A DNA stretch of 46,615 bases. Origin: Anaerolineae bacterium. Lineage in GTDB: Bacteria; Chloroflexota; Anaerolineae; Aggregatilineales; Aggregatilineaceae. The stretch's first letter is position 1. Each line of letters opens with the position of its first letter. Location of the stretch: positions 1 through 46,615 of the forward strand of contig JAFGHR010000100.1 of NCBI GenBank assembly GCA_016930015.1, in the 5' to 3' direction. Below the pieces are notes generated by a model that ran no database searches, was not told the DNA's origin, and was given only the letters and a program-made list of their open reading frames with translations. The position numbers and the translations under genes were made by a program. Positions 1 to 7,998 of this stretch are shown piece by piece.

Positions 1-1
1 G

Positions 2-778
2 GAAGTCTGGGCGGCGTGGCTCAGCGCTGCGCCCGCGCCGGACAGCCCAACCGGCTTATCCCTGACCATGAATCCGGCAGGCCCGGCGGCATTTCTTGAA
101 AGCAGCAGCGGTTTTGCGGACGAACGTTACATCAACGTGACTGACGCCGTCACTGCCATGCAAACGGCAGTTGTTCACAACCGGACCAGCACGACCGCGC
201 GCGTATGGCACGGTTCCACTACCTATACCGTCCAGCCCGGCCAGACATTGGCCGCGATTGCCGAGGAAGTCGGCATTCCCTATCCGTTCATTCAGGCGGA
301 GAATCCGGGGGTGAACACGGATGCGCTGGCGGTTGGGCAGGTGCTCACACTGCCCTCGAAGGATATCCTGATTCCGCAGGACCCGGTGCCCAACAAACGT
401 ATCATCGTCGATCGCGGCCAGCAGCACCTGTGGGCCTACGAAAACAGTCAGGTCGTGTTCGACTGGGTGATCTCAACCGGGCTGCCGTCCAGTCCGACCG
501 CGCTGGGCGTATTCCAGGTGCAGTCACACGAAATAAACGCTTACGCCGACCAGTGGAATTTGTACATGCCGCACTTCATGGGATTTTACCACCCCGGCCC
601 CAACATGGCGCTGATGAACGGGTTTCACGGCTTCCCAACGCGCGGGGGCGGGTATTTGTTGTGGAGCGGTGACCTGGGGCACCCGGTCACATATGGCTGT
701 GTGTTGTTGAGTTTGGAAAACGCAGAAGCCCTGTACAACTGGGCCGAGGAGGGTGTCGTCGTCGAGGTCAGAACCTGA
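2..778 (+). CDS. LysM and L,D-transpeptidase (YkuD) domain protein, 5' end outside the window
   Basis: The frame is open from base 2, so the start lies upstream; an internal ATG at 68 is unlikely to be the true start. One LysM repeat (YTVQPGQTL through VGQVLTLP, about bases 226-354) is followed by a YkuD-type L,D-transpeptidase domain (KRIIVDRGQQHLWAYEN, NGFHGFP, GHPVTYGCVLLS). LysM binds peptidoglycan; YkuD enzymes form 3-3 crosslinks or attach proteins to stem peptides, acting outside the membrane. The nucleophile Cys of the YGC motif is present, but the usual SHGC histidine is Tyr. The stop is followed 29 bp later by the stop of the convergent lepB. Family call is firm; substrate unknown. 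Confidence 0.88.
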   Translation, partial: EVWAAWLSAAPAPDSPTGLSLTMNPAGPAAFLESSSGFADERYINVTDAVTAMQTAVVHNRTSTTARVWHGSTTYTVQPGQTLAAIAEEVGIPYPFIQAENPGVNTDALAVGQVLTLPSKDILIPQDPVPNKRIIVDRGQQHLWAYENSQVVFDWVISTGLPSSPTALGVFQVQSHEINAYADQWNLYMPHFMGFYHPGPNMALMNGFHGFPTRGGGYLLWSGDLGHPVTYGCVLLSLENAEALYNWAEEGVVVEVRT

Positions 779-807
779 TACCCGGCCAGGACGACGACAG
801 CCGTATA

Positions 808-1398
808 TTACTCGTAATCCGGCGCGTCTAGAATATCCGCGTCCTGGGGCGGCCAATAACGCACGCGAGCGATCCCCTTGATCAGGGATTCGTTCACCGG
901 CCCGAACGAATGGCTGTCAAGGCTATGGCTGCGATTGTCGCCCAACACAAAATACTCGTCCGGGCCAAGTTCCCATTCGCCGTTGCATGACTGGTACTGG
1001 CAGTATTCCATCACGTAGGGCTCGTCGAGCAGATAACCATCGATATACACCCGCCCATCACGAATCACAACTGTCTCATTGGGAAGGCCAATCACACGCT
1101 TGATCAACAGATCATCGTCAGACCTGGGCGATTCCAGCACGATCACATCCCCGCGTGAAGGCCCCGACAGCAGCATCGTGATGCGGTCTACGATAACGCG
1201 CTCGCTGGTATGGAAATTCGGCTGCATACTGGCGCCATCCACGATGTAACGTGGCATAAAGGTATCCATACCAACACGTACCAGAACCACGATCAACACA
1301 AGCTGAATGATTTCACGCAGCGCGCCCCGCCAGGTGATTGATGGTTTACCTTCATCGTAGAATTCGTCGTCTGGAATATTGACCGGTTCGTCTATCAT
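808..1398 (-). CDS. lepB: signal peptidase I
   Basis: This 196-residue type I signal peptidase removes signal peptides from secreted proteins at the outer face of the membrane. It has an acidic N-terminal tail, one membrane segment (about residues 27-46), the nucleophile box DGASMQP with Ser57, the general-base box KRVIGLPNE with Lys100, and the C-terminal GDNRSHSLDSHSFGPV box. Length and box order are typical of the one-TM bacterial form. The ATG at 1398 has an extended -10 promoter about 40 bp upstream and a strong terminator behind that, so it is probably monocistronic. It is well placed to process the many secreted SH3 proteins of this window. Confidence 0.96.
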   Translation of the reverse strand: MIDEPVNIPDDEFYDEGKPSITWRGALREIIQLVLIVVLVRVGMDTFMPRYIVDGASMQPNFHTSERVIVDRITMLLSGPSRGDVIVLESPRSDDDLLIKRVIGLPNETVVIRDGRVYIDGYLLDEPYVMEYCQYQSCNGEWELGPDEYFVLGDNRSHSLDSHSFGPVNESLIKGIARVRYWPPQDADILDAPDYE

Positions 1399-1438
1399 AA
1401 TCCTGTCTCACATGATCTCATAAACACACACCAGAATC

Positions 1439-1447
1439 ATTATAACA
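1439..1447 (-). promoter_or_regulatory. extended -10 promoter of lepB
   Basis: On the minus strand the sequence TGTTATAAT is a perfect -10 with the TG extension. I see no good -35 at 16-18 bp. The start would fall about 35 nt before the lepB ATG. Confidence 0.6.
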
Positions 1448-1484
1448 AAGGACCCTGTAAGATGGCCCTACGATTCTTATACGT

Positions 1485-1521
1485 AAACGGCCCTGGTCCG
1501 GGTGCACCCCAGGGCCGTTTT
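1485..1521 (-). terminator. Rho-independent terminator behind the secreted-protein gene
   Basis: Perfect 12-bp inverted repeat (AAACGGCCCTGG / CCAGGGCCGTTT) with a 12-nt loop. T runs occur on both sides, so it could work in either direction. It lies about 30 bp after the stop of the minus-strand gene ending at 1552 and separates it from lepB. Confidence 0.8.
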
Positions 1522-1551
1522 CTCATGAGGTGTTAACATACGGTTTTGCGC

Positions 1552-2070
1552 TTACTGTTCCTGGTAGTAATAGTCGATTGATTTCCACTCACCGTTATAC
1601 AACTCGTATACGCGGTTATCCGGGCAGCTTATCAAAATGCGCCCATTGTCGCGCACGACCAGCGCTGTATAACCGTGTGCCCGGTCTTTGGCCCAGCCTA
1701 ACGCGTCGCGCACCTGCGGGTTATTGCGCCACACAATGCCAAAACCACGATCGGGTTGGATCAACCCCGGCGGCACTTCCAGCGAGGCGTCTACTTCCGG
1801 CATGCCATCCTGCCACGTGTCCGAATACACTGAGAGCGGGCCGTTTAGATCGGTATAACCCGGCATGACGAACACTTCCTTCGAGTCATCCAGCCAGAAC
1901 ATGTACCCTTTTTCAAAGCGCATAAACGCCGCGCGGGTCGTGGTATACGTCGGGGGTGGGGGCGTGGAATCCTGGGCAGACACCGCCACCGGCCAGCTAA
2001 CCGCAGCCGCCAGCAGCACAACCGCTGACAATGTGAGCACCATCACCGGAACAGTGAGTTTTTTAGACAT
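1552..2070 (-). CDS. small secreted protein of unknown function
   Basis: I chose the ATG at 2070 (172 residues) because it opens a classic signal peptide: MSKKLT, a hydrophobic run to about residue 25, then a VSAQ-type cleavage site. An AAAAGGA ribosome site sits 8 nt upstream; the frame is open further upstream but that part looks non-coding. The mature part begins with a Pro/Thr stretch and then has aromatic-rich lines (FMRFEKGYMFWL, IYELYNGEW-like) recalling short beta-strand repeats of Chloroflexota exported proteins. No catalytic motif is visible. Promoter and terminator flank the gene, so it is likely monocistronic. Function unknown. Confidence 0.75.
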   Translation of the reverse strand: MSKKLTVPVMVLTLSAVVLLAAAVSWPVAVSAQDSTPPPPTYTTTRAAFMRFEKGYMFWLDDSKEVFVMPGYTDLNGPLSVYSDTWQDGMPEVDASLEVPPGLIQPDRGFGIVWRNNPQVRDALGWAKDRAHGYTALVVRDNGRILISCPDNRVYELYNGEWKSIDYYYQEQ

Positions 2071-2129
2071 GGGATTTTTCCTTTTGCTGTGAACGGCAAC
2101 AACTGGATAGTGTTGATATTTTCGCCTGA

Positions 2130-2159
2130 AAAATAGGTGATTTTGAGCATAAATGTCAA
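2130..2159 (-). promoter_or_regulatory. sigma70-type promoter of the secreted-protein gene
   Basis: Minus-strand TTGACA, an 18-bp spacer, then TATTTT. The start would lie about 55 nt before the ATG at 2070. Confidence 0.55.
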
Positions 2160-2283
2160 CTCGACCTGGACTCATTATATGCCAGCCCACCAATTCCTGC
2201 GCAATCAGGCAAATTCCCGGTCGAATACCGGGCATCACCGGTTTGTTAAAAATGAACAGATCGGGCACCGCGGCGTTATTCAT

Positions 2284-2292
2284 TGGTATAAT
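2284..2292 (+). promoter_or_regulatory. extended -10 promoter of the MoxR/VWA pair
   Basis: TGGTATAAT is a perfect extended -10 without an evident -35. It lies about 110 bp before the ATG at 2403, giving a leader near 100 nt in which I see no clear structure. Confidence 0.55.
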
Positions 2293-2402
2293 CTAGACGT
2301 AAACCTGAAAAAACCTTTCGGCCACCATTCACTGGCCCGCAGCCCGCTCTCACCCCGTCCATTTTCTACCCGCATCAACTAACACGCCAGAGGAAACAGG
2401 AT

Positions 2403-3335
2403 ATGTCTGACACAGTACACCAGGTGCAGCAGGCACTAGCCACACAGCAGTATATCGCGACAGACGTGATCGCCACCGTTTTATTTCTGGCCGAAAAACT
2501 CGGTAAACCACTGCTGGCAGAGGGTCCGGCAGGCGTTGGTAAAACCGAGTTAAGCAAAGCCTGGGCCGCCGCTACCAACCGTGAATTGGTGCGTTTGCAG
2601 TGTTATGAAGGGCTGGACGAAAGCAAAGCGCTGTACGAGTGGGAATACGCCAAACAAATGCTCTACACGCAGCTTTTGCGCGATAAATTGTCCGATCTGC
2701 TGGCCAGCACCCACTCGTTAACCGAAGCCGCCGATCAACTGGCGCAGGAAGAAGACGTGTTTTTTTCAGAACGATTCCTGCTGCCGCGCCCGCTGCTGCG
2801 CGCCATCAGCAGTGATACGCCGACTGTGTTATTGATCGACGAAATCGACCGGGCCGACGCCGAATTTGAAGCGTTTCTGCTGGAAGTGTTAAGTGATTTT
2901 CAGGTCAGCATCCCGGAGATCGGCACCATCACGGCCAAACAGCGCCCGGTCGTATTTTTGACCAGCAACAACACCCGCGAACTCAGCGAAGCGCTCAAAC
3001 GGCGCTGCCTGTACATCTATATCGATTATCCCGACACCGAAGAAGAACTGCGCATCGTACAGCTCAAAGTGCCGGACCTGGCGCCAAAACTCGCTCAACA
3101 GGCCGTCCAAACCGTTCAGGCGCTGCGCCAACTGAACCTCAAGAAAAATCCCAGCATCAGCGAAACACTGGACTGGGCGCGGGCACTGGTCACGCTGAAC
3201 GCACAGGCGATTGACTCCCAGGTGCTGGAAAACACGCTGACGGTGCTGTTGAAATATGAGGCTGATGTAGAACGCGCCCGGCGTGCGATGCAGCGCCAAC
3301 AAGGAGATAACGGGTATGGAAGAACGTATCGCTAG
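2403..3335 (+). CDS. MoxR-family AAA+ ATPase (CoxD-like)
   Basis: A 310-residue AAA+ ATPase of the MoxR class, whose members act as chaperones that remodel or load cofactors into partner complexes together with VWA proteins. Visible are Walker A GPAGVGKT (residues 41-48), Walker B VLLIDEIDRAD, sensor 1 FLTSNNTREL, and the arginine-finger region LKRRC. It starts at an ATG preceded by GAGG. The next gene, a VWA protein, overlaps its end by 20 bp, so the two are translated together. The pairing resembles CoxD/CoxE of molybdenum hydroxylase maturation, but no hydroxylase gene is nearby, so the client is unknown. Confidence 0.9.
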   Translation: MSDTVHQVQQALATQQYIATDVIATVLFLAEKLGKPLLAEGPAGVGKTELSKAWAAATNRELVRLQCYEGLDESKALYEWEYAKQMLYTQLLRDKLSDLLASTHSLTEAADQLAQEEDVFFSERFLLPRPLLRAISSDTPTVLLIDEIDRADAEFEAFLLEVLSDFQVSIPEIGTITAKQRPVVFLTSNNTRELSEALKRRCLYIYIDYPDTEEELRIVQLKVPDLAPKLAQQAVQTVQALRQLNLKKNPSISETLDWARALVTLNAQAIDSQVLENTLTVLLKYEADVERARRAMQRQQGDNGYGRTYR

Positions 3336-4707
3336 GTTTATCGCGGGGCTGCGCGCGTCGGGTGTCCGGGTATCCATTGCTGAAAGCCAGGACGCATGGC
3401 GCGCGATCAGCCATCTGGGCATACAAGACCGCGAAGCGTTCCGGCTGAGTCTGCGCAGCACGCTGGTCAAAGACGCCAGCTCGATTCCCGTGTTCGACGA
3501 CCTGTTCACGCAGTATTTTGGGCAGGCACCGCCGCCGCTGCTTGATCCCCAGGCCGAACTGACGCCCGAACAGCAGCAGATGTTACAGAACATGGTGCAG
3601 CAAATGCTCGATCAACTGGGGAGCAACGTGCAACAACTGCTGGATTGGCTGCTCAACGGGCAGAATCCGACTCAGGACGAACTGGACGCCCTGGCCGACC
3701 AGGCGGGCATGAACGATATGCCGTCCCTATCGCGTTGGGAAGCCGAGCAAATCGCACGCCGTATGCAGCGTATGCTGGGCTGGGACTGGCTGCAAGAGGT
3801 GTTGGATAACCTGTGGGAAGCCCTGGCCGAACAGGGCATGGACCCGCACACAATCGAACAACTTAAAGAGCAGGTCGCTCAAAACCAGGAACGTTTGCAA
3901 GAACAGATCGGTGAGTATGCCGGGCAGCACATGCGTGATAATCGGGTCGAGAATGCGCAGCGGCAAAAACCCATCAACGACCTGATGCAGCGCCCGTTTG
4001 GGTCGCTCAACCAGACCGACATGGAGCGGCTGCGCCAGGAAGTGCGGCGTTTGGCCGCCCGGCTGCGCAGTCGAGCCGCGCTGCGCCAGAAACGCGGCAA
4101 ACAGGGCAAGCTCGATCCCAAGAGCACCATACGGGCCAACCTGCGGTATAACGGGGTGCCGTTCGATGTCCGGTACAGAGAGCGGCGGCTCAAGCCCAAG
4201 CTGGTGACGATCCTGGACGTGAGCACGTCCATGCGACCGGTAGCCGAGTTTTTCTTACGCCTGCTGTACGAGCTGCAAGACCAGATACAAAAAACGCGCA
4301 GTTTTGCGTTTATCGATCACCTGGAAGATGTCACGCCTGACCTGCTCACCACACAGATCGACGAAGCTATCACGGTTGTGCTGACCAAACTGCCATCGGG
4401 TTATTATAATACCGACCTGGGGTACAGCCTGCGCCAGTTCGAAACAGCGTATCTGGACACGGTTGACAGCCGGACAACGGTGGTTGTGTTGGGCGATGGG
4501 CGCAACAACTACAACGATCCCGGCCTGGAGGTATTGAGCACCATCAACCGGCGCGCCCGGCGGTTGATCTGGATGAATCCAGAACACCCCGCGCAGTGGG
4601 GAACCGGTGACAGTGATATGCTCAGTTATGCGCCCAATTGCAGTGAGGTGTACCAGGTGTGCAACCTGGCCCAACTGGAACAAGCGATCGACCGCATTTT
4701 GTTGTGA
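3316..4707 (+). CDS. VWA-domain protein, CoxE-like
   Basis: A 463-residue protein with a Gln/Glu-rich, probably helical N-terminal half (about residues 75-250) and a C-terminal von Willebrand A domain. The metal-binding MIDAS signature DVSTS is at about residue 301, with a later conserved-looking GDGRNNYND. The ATG at 3316 is preferred over the one at 3283 because AAGGAGAT lies 8 nt before it. It overlaps the MoxR ATPase gene and is its likely partner: in such pairs the ATPase drives remodelling and the VWA protein recognises the client. The gene is followed by a 119-bp convergent gap without a clear terminator. Confidence 0.87.
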   Translation: MEERIARFIAGLRASGVRVSIAESQDAWRAISHLGIQDREAFRLSLRSTLVKDASSIPVFDDLFTQYFGQAPPPLLDPQAELTPEQQQMLQNMVQQMLDQLGSNVQQLLDWLLNGQNPTQDELDALADQAGMNDMPSLSRWEAEQIARRMQRMLGWDWLQEVLDNLWEALAEQGMDPHTIEQLKEQVAQNQERLQEQIGEYAGQHMRDNRVENAQRQKPINDLMQRPFGSLNQTDMERLRQEVRRLAARLRSRAALRQKRGKQGKLDPKSTIRANLRYNGVPFDVRYRERRLKPKLVTILDVSTSMRPVAEFFLRLLYELQDQIQKTRSFAFIDHLEDVTPDLLTTQIDEAITVVLTKLPSGYYNTDLGYSLRQFETAYLDTVDSRTTVVVLGDGRNNYNDPGLEVLSTINRRARRLIWMNPEHPAQWGTGDSDMLSYAPNCSEVYQVCNLAQLEQAIDRILL

Positions 4708-4826
4708 GGATGTGCCCTGCGGCGCCAGGTAGCGGGCAGTCGATCATAAACGTTGTGCCCCGGCCACGTGTGCTGTTTACACGAAAGGCGCTCTTGCCGC
4801 GCATCACTAACGGGAGATGTTTCATA

Positions 4827-6635
4827 TCACCCGGTCGCTGCCGCTCGTTTCACAATCACCAGCGTGGCATCGTCAAACAAATCCTCATCTCCGGCAAATG
4901 TCTGGATTGCATCCAGCAGCATATCAGCTAAAACCTGAGCCGGGCGCTCTGCATTGGCTGTAATCAGCGCTTCCAGCCGCTCCTCGCCAAACTCGTCTTC
5001 GTCCTCGTTGATCACTTCGGTGATGCCATCTGTATACAACACCAGAATGTCACCCGGTTCGATCCGGGTACGTTCACCGGCAAACTCAGCCCCGGTGAAT
5101 ATGCCAATCGCCACCCCGGATGCATTGATATATTCACAGGTTTGAGTCGCCGCCCGGTAGATGAGCGCCGGATTGTGCCCCCCTGAAGCAAACTGCAACT
5201 CGCCGGTTCGTGGCAGCACATAACCGATAAATGTTGTGGCAAACATCCGTGAGCGCTGGTCGGTTATGATCGACTCATTGGCGCGGCGCAGCACTTCTTC
5301 GGGGTCCAGATTCAAGCTCATGCCAAAGCGCAGCACCGTTACCGTCAACGCCATAAACAACGCCGCCGGGATACCTTTGCCCGATACGTCCGCGATCACC
5401 AGCGCCAGCCGTTTGTCTCCGAGGTGGTAGAAGTCGTAAAAGTCACCCGCTACGCCCCGAATCGGGCACCAGAGCGCCCCCAGGTCCCAGCCCTCGTAGA
5501 CGGGGATGGTATCCGGTAAAAAGCTGGCTTGAATCGAATAGGCGGTTTTGAGTTCCTGGTTGATAAGCTGCTGCTGTATTTCTTGCTGGTAAAGCCGGGC
5601 GTTTTCAATGCTGATGGCGGCCTGTGACGTCATAGCCGTTAACAGGCGCTCATCACGCGCGGTAAACGGGCCGCCCGCTTTGTTGAGCAACTGGACCACG
5701 CCGATCACTTTTTGCTGGGGATTCAACATCGGCGCTGTCAAAATTGAGTGCGTGCGGTACCCGGTAGCTTTGTCAAACTCAGGATTAAACCGCGCGTCTT
5801 GATACACATCAGGGATGTTCAAAATCTCGCCGGTTGCGCCGACATGTCCGGCAATGCCTTCGCCCAGTTTGACGCGAATCTCCGACAAGGGGCCGACATC
5901 GTCAAGCAGCACCCTGGACCACAGCTCACCGCGCGCCTCATCAACCAGGTACAGCGTACCTCGGTCGGCTTGAATCGTCGTGATGAGTTTGCTCAAAATC
6001 AGGCTGAGCAGATCGTCCAGTTCAATATTGGACGTCATAACCTCGCTGATGGTGCGCATCGCGTTTAATTCCTGGATCGCGCTGGGTCTGCGTTCGCCAG
6101 GCTGCGCGTGCTCGATGCGTTTTGTCAGCACCAGGACATTGGGATTACCGGGGGCAGGCGCTATGTCACGCTCCACACGATCCATCAGGGTATGGATAAA
6201 ATGCAGCCCCATACCGCCCTTGATGCGCGTTTCAACCGGCGCATTGATATCAAATGGTTTAACTTGGGACGGGTCCAGGGAAATCCCCCAGTCAGTCAAC
6301 GACACACGGACAAAATCACCTTCCTTAGATGCCTTGAGCAAAATATCACCTTCGAGCGGTTTACGATACGCATGATTGATGATGTTTGTGGCCGCTTCTT
6401 CAACTGCAAGTTCAAGGTCAAACAGCGCCCTGTCGCTCAGTGCCAGACGATGCGCGATACCGTGAACAAAATGTGAAATCACCCGCAGATTATCATGAAC
6501 AGCTTCAACACGCAGTTCGCCAAGAAATGTCATAGGTTGGTCTTGCTCCACATCCAGGAGAAAAACAACCCCCTGTGTCGAGGGGGCTGTTCTCACAGGC
6601 AGGTCGGCTAAAACTTTTTTGAAGGGAAAAAACAC
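4827..6635 (-). CDS. RsbW-like kinase / GAF / PP2C (SpoIIE) phosphatase fusion
   Basis: A 602-residue cytosolic signalling protein. Domains: GHKL ATPase of the anti-sigma kinase type (about 40-165: EEAATNIINHAY N-box, LTDWGISLDP, GGMGLHF lid), GAF sensor (about 190-345), and SpoIIE-type PP2C phosphatase (about 365-600: GDFYDFYHL, IADVSGKGIPAALFM, LYTDGITE, DDATLVIV). The GTG at 6635, with AGGA 5 nt before it, lies 5 bp after the upstream STAS stop and is my choice; an ATG at 6533 would still keep all domains. Kinase and phosphatase of a partner-switching pathway in one chain could both phosphorylate and dephosphorylate the STAS protein encoded just upstream. The target sigma factor or effector is not in the window. 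Confidence 0.9.
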   Translation of the reverse strand: MFFPFKKVLADLPVRTAPSTQGVVFLLDVEQDQPMTFLGELRVEAVHDNLRVISHFVHGIAHRLALSDRALFDLELAVEEAATNIINHAYRKPLEGDILLKASKEGDFVRVSLTDWGISLDPSQVKPFDINAPVETRIKGGMGLHFIHTLMDRVERDIAPAPGNPNVLVLTKRIEHAQPGERRPSAIQELNAMRTISEVMTSNIELDDLLSLILSKLITTIQADRGTLYLVDEARGELWSRVLLDDVGPLSEIRVKLGEGIAGHVGATGEILNIPDVYQDARFNPEFDKATGYRTHSILTAPMLNPQQKVIGVVQLLNKAGGPFTARDERLLTAMTSQAAISIENARLYQQEIQQQLINQELKTAYSIQASFLPDTIPVYEGWDLGALWCPIRGVAGDFYDFYHLGDKRLALVIADVSGKGIPAALFMALTVTVLRFGMSLNLDPEEVLRRANESIITDQRSRMFATTFIGYVLPRTGELQFASGGHNPALIYRAATQTCEYINASGVAIGIFTGAEFAGERTRIEPGDILVLYTDGITEVINEDEDEFGEERLEALITANAERPAQVLADMLLDAIQTFAGDEDLFDDATLVIVKRAAATG

Positions 6636-6640
6636 TATTC

Positions 6641-6973
6641 CTAAAAACTGCCTAGAGCCTCTTCTATGCTAGCATATACGTTAAAAAATTTGTCGAAGCC
6701 GATGATCTGAAACACGCGCTGCACTTTTGGATTGAGAGCCACCAGTTTTAGATCACCACCGGTTTCCCGGCATTGGGTCAAGATATCGGCCAGGGTGCGC
6801 ATCCCAGCACTATTGATATAACGCACATCAGCCATTTCTAATATCATTTTGTCGTTTCCCTCAGAAGCCGTCGCCTGTAATGCCAAGTCGAGATCAACAG
6901 CGCCCTCGCTGTCAACACGGCCCTGGAGAGTAAAAATGACCACACCGTCTTGCTCGCGTTCAGTTATGTTCAT
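6641..6973 (-). CDS. STAS-domain anti-sigma factor antagonist (RsbV/SpoIIAA-like)
   Basis: A 110-residue single STAS domain. The phosphorylation motif YINSAGMRTL carries the expected Ser (Ser55). In this family the unphosphorylated form binds the anti-sigma kinase and frees its partner. The ATG at 6973 has TAGGAG 8 nt upstream; the frame is open to 7006, but that part has no ribosome site. It is first in a two-gene operon with the kinase-GAF-PP2C fusion, 5 bp apart, which makes it the natural substrate of that protein. Confidence 0.92.
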   Translation of the reverse strand: MNITEREQDGVVIFTLQGRVDSEGAVDLDLALQATASEGNDKMILEMADVRYINSAGMRTLADILTQCRETGGDLKLVALNPKVQRVFQIIGFDKFFNVYASIEEALGSF

Positions 6974-7065
6974 GGCAGTCGCTCCTACACAATAGTTGGC
7001 GGGCACCTGCTCCCGTCAGCAGTAATCTTTTATGTATTGTACGTCTTTCTTTCACATCGGAAAAG

Positions 7066-7093
7066 CCAAAAAACAAACCCGCCTGACGGCGGG
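7066..7093 (-). terminator. Rho-independent terminator behind the ABC ATPase gene
   Basis: On the minus strand CCCGCC-loop-GGCGGG (6-bp stem, 4-nt loop) is followed by TTTGTTTTTTGG. It lies 14 bp after the stop at 7107. Confidence 0.7.
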
Positions 7094-7106
7094 CAGTGGG
7101 TTATTT

Positions 7107-7895
7107 TTATTGTCCCTTCAAGGCATCCATTTCTTGCGTGCTCTTGCGTCGTTCTTCCGCACGCAGCCGGGCGGTATGCATCTCCTGGGTGCGACGGCGG
7201 GCGGCGGCTTCGAATGTTGTCGCTTCTAACAAGCCGTCGATCAACAGCATCATATGGGGCACGTCGCTCGCCAGTTCACGGTCATGAGTGACCACGATAA
7301 CCGTGCGCCCCTGCTCGCGTATCTCGCTAAAAATGTTGAATACATTTTGGGCGCTCATGCGATCCAGGTTGCCGGTCGGTTCGTCGGCGACGATTAACGG
7401 CGGGTCGGTTGCCAGCGCGCGCGCAATGGCAGCCCGCTGCTGCTGTCCACCGGAGAGCATATCGGGGGTTTTGTGGGCTTGATCGGCGATATCCAGACGT
7501 TCGAGCAGCGCCATCGCCCGCTCATGCCGGTCCCTGGGTTCATACACATCACAGAAATCCATAGGCACACGCACATTTTGAAGCACGGTCATGGTGGGCA
7601 GCAATTGGAAAAATTGGAACACGATCCCGATATTGCGCCCGCGCCAGCGTGTCAGGCTCCGCTGATGTGTGTTAACGACGTCGATATCGTCCACGAGTAT
7701 CATTCCGGCGGTAGGGGCATCGATGCCAGTGACCATGTTCAAAAAGGTTGTTTTGCCACTGCCAGATGGGCCAACCAGGGCGACAAAATCACCTTTGACC
7801 ACGTCCAGATCAATCCCGCACAGCACATTCAGCGGACCTGCGGGCGTATCGAATGTCTTGACCAGATTCCTTATTTTGACAAATGGCTCGGTCAT
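7107..7895 (-). CDS. ABC transporter ATP-binding protein, LolD/MacB type
   Basis: A 262-residue nucleotide-binding subunit with Walker A GPSGSGKTT (42-50), Q-loop VFQFFQLLPTMT, signature LSGGQQQRAAIARAL, Walker B LIVADEPTGNLD and the switch His in VVTHDREL. The TGNLD ending and the short Q-loop region place it in the LolD/MacB/FtsE-like group, which powers lipoprotein release, efflux or cell-division permeases. The last 40 residues form an unusual charged, probably helical tail (EAAARRR through MDALKGQ). No permease gene adjoins, so it is an orphan ATPase. ATG 7895 has GAGGAG 11 nt before it; a GTG at 7904 is too close to that site. Confidence 0.9.
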   Translation of the reverse strand: MTEPFVKIRNLVKTFDTPAGPLNVLCGIDLDVVKGDFVALVGPSGSGKTTFLNMVTGIDAPTAGMILVDDIDVVNTHQRSLTRWRGRNIGIVFQFFQLLPTMTVLQNVRVPMDFCDVYEPRDRHERAMALLERLDIADQAHKTPDMLSGGQQQRAAIARALATDPPLIVADEPTGNLDRMSAQNVFNIFSEIREQGRTVIVVTHDRELASDVPHMMLLIDGLLEATTFEAAARRRTQEMHTARLRAEERRKSTQEMDALKGQ

Positions 7896-7948
7896 CAGAA
7901 TCACTGCTCCTCATACTAACCCATCAATCTGGCGTGTGCGTGATATCG

Positions 7949-7958
7949 TCACATGTGA
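7949..7958. promoter_or_regulatory. perfect palindrome upstream of the ABC ATPase gene
   Basis: TCACATGTGA is a perfect 10-bp palindrome inside a looser TATCG...CGATA frame, about 55 bp before the ATG at 7895. It has the form of an operator, but no regulator can be named. Confidence 0.25.
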
Positions 7959-7998
7959 TACGCGATACAAGCACGCTTGAGCGCTGTTTTCGACCGGG

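Noticed and set aside
2403..4707. MoxR/VWA pair considered as a defence module
   Set aside because: No effector, nuclease, integrase or other defence gene adjoins, and the sequences fit CoxD/CoxE-type chaperone pairs.
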